Positions 58,985 to 64,000 of a stretch of 64,000 nt of DNA are shown in pieces (within the stretch, counting starts at the first letter, position 1; each line of letters starts with the position of its first letter). This DNA is from JANQQJ01 sp046290575 (GTDB lineage: Bacteria > Pseudomonadota > Alphaproteobacteria > SMXS01). The translations under genes were made by a program, and so were the position numbers. The notes beneath the pieces were generated by a model. The model made no database searches. It was not told where the DNA came from and saw only the letters and a list, made by a program, of their open reading frames with translations. The stretch spans positions 1,054,001-1,118,000 of the forward strand of contig JBKAGX010000001.1 of assembly GCA_046290575.1 (NCBI GenBank), read 5' to 3'.

Positions 58985-61279
58985 TTATCGCGGTGGCCGC
59001 GGCGTGCAGGCGTGGGTAAGCTCTCGTAGCGTATTGCAAAGCGCCATGGCGAATTCACGGGTCCCCGCCGGGCCGGCCAGCAAGCGGCTTCCCGTGCCGG
59101 CTTGTTCCAGATAGTGCGCCATGCGGCCAAGCCGGGAATCACCTGCACGCAGCCGCCGCCAGGCGGCTGTTGCCGCACCTTGGGAGCCAAATTCACCAAG
59201 ATCGAGCATCCAGGACTCTTCGCCTGTTGTGGTGGGCATCTCCAGTCCGCCGGTATCCTGTGGCGATGTATTGGCCCAAGCCAGCCGCGGTGAGCAGTCC
59301 GGAGCAGTCCAGCGCAGCGTTGCACACAGGGCGTCAGCCTGGTCACGCGTCGCTACAGGCCCGGCGGAAAGCCGACTTTGCGACCCTGATTGTTCGAGGA
59401 CTTCGACCATCCCTTCAAGCGCCTGGGCATGGCGCCCGGTAAGCGTGGCCCAGGCACGGGTTGCCGCGCGCGGCGAGCTGTAGGTGCCCAGATCGATCAA
59501 CCAGGATTCGCTTGGGCCTTCGGGCACAGGCATCGCTTCCAGCCGGCGTAGTTCCGATTTGCGAACAGGCCGCGCGACGGGCGGGCCCGTGATCGGACGA
59601 ATCTGGCGGCTGGCCACCAGGACATTTTCCTGAATTGGCTCAAGTTCCGGCAGCGGTTCGGCGAGCGATTGTTCTGCGACATCGGGTTTTGCGACTGATG
59701 TCACCTCAGGGGCGGCGTCCGGGTTGGTGATGACGGGCTTTTCCCGCTTCAAGGAAACCTGTGAGGCGAGAACGATATCCCACTCCCCTGACTCCTCAAT
59801 ACGTTCAGGGGCAAGCGACACGCCGTTGACCGGCGCAGACTCGATGGCGGTTTCAGGTCCTGGCGCAGGCGTGGACGCAGAAGGGGGCACCGGCCCTGAC
59901 CGCAAAAGTTCGTTTTCTGCGGCAGCGTTCAGCGCCAGAGGTGGTTGCGCAGGGTCTTCAGCCAGAACGGCGGGGGCCTCTTCTGCCGGACCCGGCACCT
60001 CATCCTCCAGGACCAAGGCAGGTTCTGCAGGCGGTGCGGCTACGAGCTCAGATGCCGGGGCCTCCTCCGGCGCGTCCGCAGGGGCTTTGGCGGCGGTGGG
60101 GGCATCATCGGCAGTCGGTTCGTCGGCGATTGCGAGTTCAGACTCTGCGGGTCCCTGCGTGGGTTTAGTTTGCGTCACGAGATTGCTGTCGGCAGCTTTG
60201 ATGCTGTCCGGGATGGTGACATCGGTACGCTCGTTCTCGTCCGGTTCGGGCGTCTGCTCCGGCTCCGCGATGGCAGGTTCAATCGTTGCAAGCTCCGGCT
60301 CGGGTTCTGGTTGCGCCACGAGACTGTTATCGACGGCTTCGACCTTGTTCGGGATAGCGGCGTCAATGACCTCTCTCTCGTCGGGCTCAGGCTCCAAGTC
60401 AGGTCCCAGGACATCAGGTTCAGCCGCCGCTGATTTCGGTTCGGGCAGAGAGGCAGGCACCTCGATTTCAACCGATGCATGCTCGGCTGATGAAGAGTCG
60501 ACGGCCGCCGGCTGTGACGCGATCACGACAGGCTCGGGCAAGTCCTTGAAGGCACGGACGGGTTTTTCTTCATGAACTTCAGGTTCGGACTCTGGCACAG
60601 GCTCGGCGGCTGGCGGGGAAGCAGGTGCCGGATCTTGCGGCGTTGCCTCAAGGGTGGTGGTTACCTGACTGGTTTCGGCTGCCGTGGCTGCCTGCTCCGT
60701 CTCCGCGCGGGGTTCAGGCAGCGTCGACTCGACGGGCTTAGGCCGGGTCACGACGTCAATACCGCTGGCGCCCATCATCTTGCCCTGTTCCTCGTCGACG
60801 ACGACGGCCAGGCTGCCGTCCTCCCGGCGGACCATTTGTGTGACCGTTCCGCTTTCGGGCAGGTTTTCCGCGACCAGCCCCTGGGCGACCATCGGGTTGT
60901 CCTTCAGAGCTTTTGTCCGTTTTGGATAAAGGGCTTCGATGACAAAGGGCGCGGATGGGTAGCCGTTTTCAACTGCTTTTCGCAGCCAGTTGAAGCCTGC
61001 ATCTCTGTCGCGTGGCACCCCGTCGCCATTCGCATACATCAGACCCATGAAGTATTGCGCAACCGCGACACCCGATTCCGCGGCTTTGCGGCAGGTGGCC
61101 AGGCCACTGGCATCACCATTCAGACGCGCTTGATCGCAGGCTTCATTCACCTCGCGGGCGTGTGCGCTGCCACCCGCCAAGCCGCAGCAAACGGTCACCG
61201 CGGCTATACCCGCAGCCAAAGTCCGTGCTTTGAAATCAACCGAAAACATCATCGGCATTTCATACCATTGCACCTGCAT
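58985..61279 (-). CDS. Large Sel1-repeat/low-complexity protein with two SPOR-like domains
   Basis: This is a 764-residue exported protein (signal ending at GSAHA; the exact start is uncertain, with Met at residues 8, 10 or 11 possible). Residues of about 45-125 contain Sel1-like repeats (AVAQYFMGLMYANGDGVPRD). A disordered Pro/Glu/Ala linker of nearly 450 residues follows. Two repeats close the protein: WLIDLGTYSSPRAATRAWAT and WMLDLGEFGSQGAATAAWRR, each about 75 residues, with RLSAGPVATRDQADALC-type ends, similar to the SPOR domain of the lipoprotein at 28221-29963. It should bind peptidoglycan. Its role may be cell-envelope or division related. Confidence 0.78.
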   Translation of the reverse strand: MQVQWYEMPMMFSVDFKARTLAAGIAAVTVCCGLAGGSAHAREVNEACDQARLNGDASGLATCRKAAESGVAVAQYFMGLMYANGDGVPRDRDAGFNWLRKAVENGYPSAPFVIEALYPKRTKALKDNPMVAQGLVAENLPESGTVTQMVRREDGSLAVVVDEEQGKMMGASGIDVVTRPKPVESTLPEPRAETEQAATAAETSQVTTTLEATPQDPAPASPPAAEPVPESEPEVHEEKPVRAFKDLPEPVVIASQPAAVDSSSAEHASVEIEVPASLPEPKSAAAEPDVLGPDLEPEPDEREVIDAAIPNKVEAVDNSLVAQPEPEPELATIEPAIAEPEQTPEPDENERTDVTIPDSIKAADSNLVTQTKPTQGPAESELAIADEPTADDAPTAAKAPADAPEEAPASELVAAPPAEPALVLEDEVPGPAEEAPAVLAEDPAQPPLALNAAAENELLRSGPVPPSASTPAPGPETAIESAPVNGVSLAPERIEESGEWDIVLASQVSLKREKPVITNPDAAPEVTSVAKPDVAEQSLAEPLPELEPIQENVLVASRQIRPITGPPVARPVRKSELRRLEAMPVPEGPSESWLIDLGTYSSPRAATRAWATLTGRHAQALEGMVEVLEQSGSQSRLSAGPVATRDQADALCATLRWTAPDCSPRLAWANTSPQDTGGLEMPTTTGEESWMLDLGEFGSQGAATAAWRRLRAGDSRLGRMAHYLEQAGTGSRLLAGPAGTREFAMALCNTLRELTHACTPRPPR

Positions 61280-61377
61280 GCGCTGAAAGCGGCAAGTCGT
61301 TTTCGGTATATCGCTCCGGCGGTCGGCTGCAACGATAATACGTGCGTTTCTGGGGAGCCCTAACGGGCACTATCTGG

Positions 61378-61626
61378 TTAGGCTTTCCGGGCGCTGACGA
61401 GCAGGGATTCGATCTCGGTCTCACCCAGCGCCCGCATGGCTTCCAGGCGATGCAGACCTTCTACGAGTACGAAACGGCCCTTGCCCTGTCGAACTTGAAT
61501 CGCGGTCCTCATCCCGTTCTCCAGAATGTCTTCGGCCAAGCTGTCGACTTTGCTGGAATCCAGTGTCTTGCGCCGCGCGGTCGGCACATAAATCTGATCG
61601 ATCTCGACCTGTTTTGGTTTCAACAT
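61378..61626 (-). CDS. Solitary ParB N-terminal-like domain protein
   Basis: This is an 82-residue protein from the ATG at 61626, with a weak GGAGA site. It reads DQIYVPTARRKTLDSSKVDS, then LVEGLHRLEAMRALGETEIE, which is the ParB/Sulfiredoxin CTPase-type N-domain with its GxHR motif (here GLHR). No DNA-binding helix-turn-helix is attached, unlike chromosomal ParB. It could be an accessory or plasmid-derived domain. It lies between the Sel1/SPOR gene and the hot-dog genes. Confidence 0.82.
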   Translation of the reverse strand: MLKPKQVEIDQIYVPTARRKTLDSSKVDSLAEDILENGMRTAIQVRQGKGRFVLVEGLHRLEAMRALGETEIESLLVSARKA

Positions 61627-61740
61627 AGCCTTGGTCTCCTGCCGGGAGATTAAGACGACCTTCCGGCAAAGTGCAATCTCCCCAATGACGTTCGACCGTG
61701 TTAGCGTGCGACCAACTGATTCAAGAAAGGGGAGACCTCA

Positions 61741-62208
61741 ATGCCGGGCAAACCGCCACCACCAGAGTCCGAGATCAAGGCCATTGTCGGCCATGAATTT
61801 CCGGGCGGCACCTATACCGTCGAGCATTGGGAAAATTTCCTGCTGACGGAATGTACCGGGTCAGAACCGCTGCCGGGCAAGATGGTGCATCCGGTCGCGC
61901 TGTTTCACATGCCTATTCTGGGCGCCAATACCACCATCGGTGAGATGTTCGCGGTGGGCAAAGCCGATTCGGATTATTCCATCGGCATCGAAAGCTACGA
62001 CTGGGAATTTTATCAGGCGCTGGAAGAAGAGACTGAATACACCGTAACGGCACGGGTAACCGAGGCCGATAGGCGGCAGCATGAAGACGGTCGCGTTTAC
62101 GACCGCATTCAGTTTCAGTTCGATCTTGCCGACCCCCAGGGCGCCAAAGCCGCCCGCACGATTGTGACATGGCACTACAACAGGAGCGGTTCATGGACGT
62201 CCAGGTAG
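61741..62208 (+). CDS. Hot-dog fold protein, partner of MaoC-like dehydratase
   Basis: This is a 155-residue protein from the ATG at 61741. It reads as a single hot-dog domain (MPGKPPPPESEIKAIVGHEF, FAVGKADSDYSIGIESYDWE, YTVTARVTEADRRQHEDGR), of the type that forms the first half of FAS1-like MaoC dehydratases. It lacks the catalytic Asp-His pair of MaoC. The next gene overlaps by 16 bases and has that motif. The two probably form a heterodimeric enoyl-CoA hydratase. The first 10 residues are proline-rich. Confidence 0.7.
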   Translation: MPGKPPPPESEIKAIVGHEFPGGTYTVEHWENFLLTECTGSEPLPGKMVHPVALFHMPILGANTTIGEMFAVGKADSDYSIGIESYDWEFYQALEEETEYTVTARVTEADRRQHEDGRVYDRIQFQFDLADPQGAKAARTIVTWHYNRSGSWTSR

Positions 62209-62603
62209 GCGACAAGATCCCGGAATGGCTGATGGAAAGCGTCAGTCCCGCGCGCATGCGGACGATGGCGGCGATCCTGCGTGACCCCAACCCGGTTCAC
62301 TGGGACCGCAAGGCGGTTGCGGCATTGGGTATGGGGCTGGGCGAGCGCACCATCAATCAGGGGCCCCTCGGCCTCAGCTACATGGTCAATATGTTGCATG
62401 ACTGGGCCGGGCCCGGGTCCATCCGGCGCATCTATATGACATTCCCGATGGTTGTTCTGGATGAAGACAGGATCGTAGCCATGGGCGAGGTTACCGGCGT
62501 GCGCGAAGAGAACGGCGAAAAATTGGCCGACTGCGACATCTGGCTGCAACGTGGCGATGACCAGCCGCTGGTCGGCAAGGCGACGGTGGTACTGCCAGGC
62601 TAA
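62193..62603 (+). CDS. MaoC-like enoyl-CoA hydratase subunit
   Basis: This is a 136-residue hot-dog protein from the ATG at 62193, preceded by CAGGAG at a six-base gap; an ATG at 62169 is in frame but lacks such a site. The catalytic motif is AAILRDPNPVHWDRKAVAAL, in which the D and H of MaoC-type hydratases are present, followed by GLGERTINQGPLGLSYMV. The enzyme should hydrate or dehydrate an acyl-CoA. It overlaps its partner gene by 16 bases. It ends next to a convergent glycosyltransferase gene. Confidence 0.82.
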   Translation: MDVQVGDKIPEWLMESVSPARMRTMAAILRDPNPVHWDRKAVAALGMGLGERTINQGPLGLSYMVNMLHDWAGPGSIRRIYMTFPMVVLDEDRIVAMGEVTGVREENGEKLADCDIWLQRGDDQPLVGKATVVLPG

Positions 62604-63719
62604 CTAGTCGGCGAACCCGGCTTCGAACCCGTTCAGCATCGCGTCCAGGCTGAAGGCCTTTGCGCGTTGCTTTGCTTTGGCGCGATAGGCGGCTTCTTTC
62701 ACCTCATCGCCTAGAACGGTCTTGAAGGCGTCCGTCCATGCCTTTGCGTCATCGACCGGCAACAGAATGCCGGCGGCTACGCCGTGTTCGTCGACGAGTG
62801 TCTCCGTCTGCTCGGGGATGTCACTGGCAAAAATCACCATGCCTTCCCGCAGCGCTTCCAGCAGGGCATTGCTTTGTCCCTCGAACAGGGAGGCCAGCGC
62901 AAAAGCATCGCATGCTCGATAGAGATCGGGCATGCGGTCCGAATGAACATGGCCCAGCAGGTGCAACCGTTTGTCCAGGCCCAGGCTTTTTGCCTGGCCT
63001 TCCAGGGCCGGGCGGAGCGGGCCATCACCGGCGATCACCAAATGCAGATCAGGGCAGGGCGCGACGGCATCGAGCAACAGCGAATAGTTCTTCTGTGTGG
63101 CAAGGCGCCCTACGGCGAGAAGCAGCTTGGCGTGTTCGGGTAATTTGAATTGGCTGCGGGCATCTGCCTTGGAGCGCGCGCTGGGGTGACTGTCCAGGCC
63201 GTTGTGAACGACCCGCATTCTGCGCCTGTACCCGGCGGGAAAACCCGGCACGCTCTGCCGGACCGCTTCAGAGACCGCAATGGTGTCGGTGTAAAAACCC
63301 AGATTGCCGCAGAGCCAGTCGCCCCAGCGCATCAGCGGGTGATAGGTGTCCGCACGGACCCGGTGAGAGGCAATCCGGCGTTGGATTCCGGCCCATCGGG
63401 CGGCGGCCTGACCCACAATGCTGGCGAGCGGCAGAAAGCTGATCACCGCGTCGGGCCCATGCCGGCGCAGCGCGGCGGCCGTCTTTGAGAGCAGGGAGAG
63501 ATAGCCGCCGGGTCCCGGTTCCCCGGCTGTATGGACGAGATGGACCGGGGTATCTTTGGTGTCGGTTGCGCGGCGCTGATATAGCGCCCAAAGCTCCGCG
63601 TCATGCCCCCGCTTGATGAGCCCCCTGGTAAGGCGCAGGGCCGCCTGCTGCGCGCCGCCCTCCGTCCAGTGCGAAATCAGGATGACCACCCGTTTGCTCA
63701 TCATGCGGTAGTAGAGCAT
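62604..63719 (-). CDS. GT4-family glycosyltransferase
   Basis: This is a 371-residue GT-B enzyme. The ATG at 63719 is used here, with Met at 63704 or 63701 as alternatives and a TTG at 63731 possible. The N-domain opens with VVILISHWTEGGAQQAALRL; the C-domain has LLAVGRLATQKNYSLLLDAV, HLVIAGDGPLR and DAFALASLFEGQSNALLEAL, the EX7E region of GT4. It uses a nucleotide-sugar donor in the cytoplasm. The acceptor is unknown. The stop is next to that of the MaoC-like gene. Confidence 0.9.
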   Translation of the reverse strand: MLYYRMMSKRVVILISHWTEGGAQQAALRLTRGLIKRGHDAELWALYQRRATDTKDTPVHLVHTAGEPGPGGYLSLLSKTAAALRRHGPDAVISFLPLASIVGQAAARWAGIQRRIASHRVRADTYHPLMRWGDWLCGNLGFYTDTIAVSEAVRQSVPGFPAGYRRRMRVVHNGLDSHPSARSKADARSQFKLPEHAKLLLAVGRLATQKNYSLLLDAVAPCPDLHLVIAGDGPLRPALEGQAKSLGLDKRLHLLGHVHSDRMPDLYRACDAFALASLFEGQSNALLEALREGMVIFASDIPEQTETLVDEHGVAAGILLPVDDAKAWTDAFKTVLGDEVKEAAYRAKAKQRAKAFSLDAMLNGFEAGFAD

Positions 63720-63777
63720 TATCGGGTTCAAAAGAACTAGATCATTGCAAGAAACCGGGATTTGGGAGAACGGGACG

Positions 63778-64000
63778 ATGTCTCAATCTAGAACGCTACT
63801 CCGTGTGGATGCCAGCATGCGCAGCACCGGCTCCGTCAGCCGTGACCTTACGGATGCCCTGGTGGCCAAGCTCAGCGGCGGGGGCGGCACAGAGGTTGTG
63901 ACGCGCGATTTGGCCGACGGCATCGACTTCGTGAACGAGGACTGGATCAACGCCAATTTCACCGATCCCGAGGAACGGTCTGCCGACCAAAAGGCGGCGC
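63778..64000 (+). CDS. FMN-dependent NADH-azoreductase-like protein (5' part)
   Basis: From the ATG at 63778, after GGGAGA, 74 residues are visible before the right edge. The start LLRVDASMRSTGSVSRDLTD is typical of the flavodoxin-like AzoR/quinone reductase family, in which the loop after the first strand binds FMN phosphate. The rest is beyond the window. It is divergent from the glycosyltransferase. Confidence 0.82.
   Translation, partial: MSQSRTLLRVDASMRSTGSVSRDLTDALVAKLSGGGGTEVVTRDLADGIDFVNEDWINANFTDPEERSADQKAA

Noticed and set aside
59724..60575. Ser/Gly-rich plus-strand frame of 283 residues within the Sel1/SPOR protein
   Set aside because: It is the mirror of the Glu/Pro/Ala linker on the minus strand; its Ser/Gly repeats follow from that linker's codons.

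Overview
The window is high-GC DNA with short AT-rich islands and reads as the chromosome of a free-living alphaproteobacterium. Pointers are a MarR regulator that looks like the LdtR type, a Caulobacter/rhizobial-style cpa (tad) pilus locus, PAS-rich two-component and c-di-GMP proteins, and abundant SDR, luciferase-like, acyl-CoA and hot-dog enzymes. Genus cannot be fixed from the sequence. I saw no rRNA, tRNA, CRISPR array, prophage or transposase gene.

Layout: (1) 1-6.7 kb, mixed metabolism: DUF4126 membrane protein (cut by the left edge), D-2-hydroxyacid dehydrogenase, acyl-CoA synthetase, Fe-S scaffold protein, divergent mobB/mobA, SMP-30 lactonase. (2) 6.7-16.6 kb: OmpA lipoprotein; an operon of one molybdopterin oxidoreductase and three SDRs; epoxide hydrolase; MltF-like lytic transglycosylase; RtcB RNA ligase. 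(3) 16.6-22 kb: a cobalamin riboswitch followed by the B12 uptake set btuB-btuF-btuC-btuD, in which btuC carries a frameshift. (4) 22-38.7 kb: a complete Tad/Flp tight-adherence pilus island with two Flp prepilins, prepilin peptidase, cpaB-cpaC-cpaD-cpaE-cpaF-tadB-tadC, four TadE-like and two TadG-like pseudopilins, and a TPR-SPOR lipoprotein. (5) 39-45.1 kb: MarR regulator, PAS-GGDEF cyclase, receiver-EAL phosphodiesterase and a hybrid histidine kinase, plausibly controlling surface attachment. (6) 45.1-48.5 kb: a small accessory patch with a methyltransferase enclosed by two copies of the kinase 3' end, two secreted Cys-containing small proteins around a 26-bp perfect inverted repeat, and a DUF805 gene broken by an amber codon. 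(7) 48.5-64 kb: an HMG-CoA-synthase-like/thiolase pair, an exported Hcp-like protein, NUDIX, SDR, PQQ quinohemoprotein dehydrogenase, luciferase-like oxidoreductase, glycosyltransferases, a large Sel1/SPOR protein, a solitary ParB-like domain, a hot-dog/MaoC pair and the start of an azoreductase.

The best supported function is the Tad pilus with nearby c-di-GMP signalling. The most unusual items are sequence-level ones: broken or altered genes (btuC frameshift, DUF805 amber codon, SDR without its catalytic Lys, HMG-CoA-synthase-like protein with Gln at the Cys position), a partial duplication enclosing a methyltransferase, palindromic repeats in or near genes, and a small ORF with its own terminator beside the riboswitch. 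I did not find a system I can call wholly new. All functions are inferred by reading the sequence; no database search was run.
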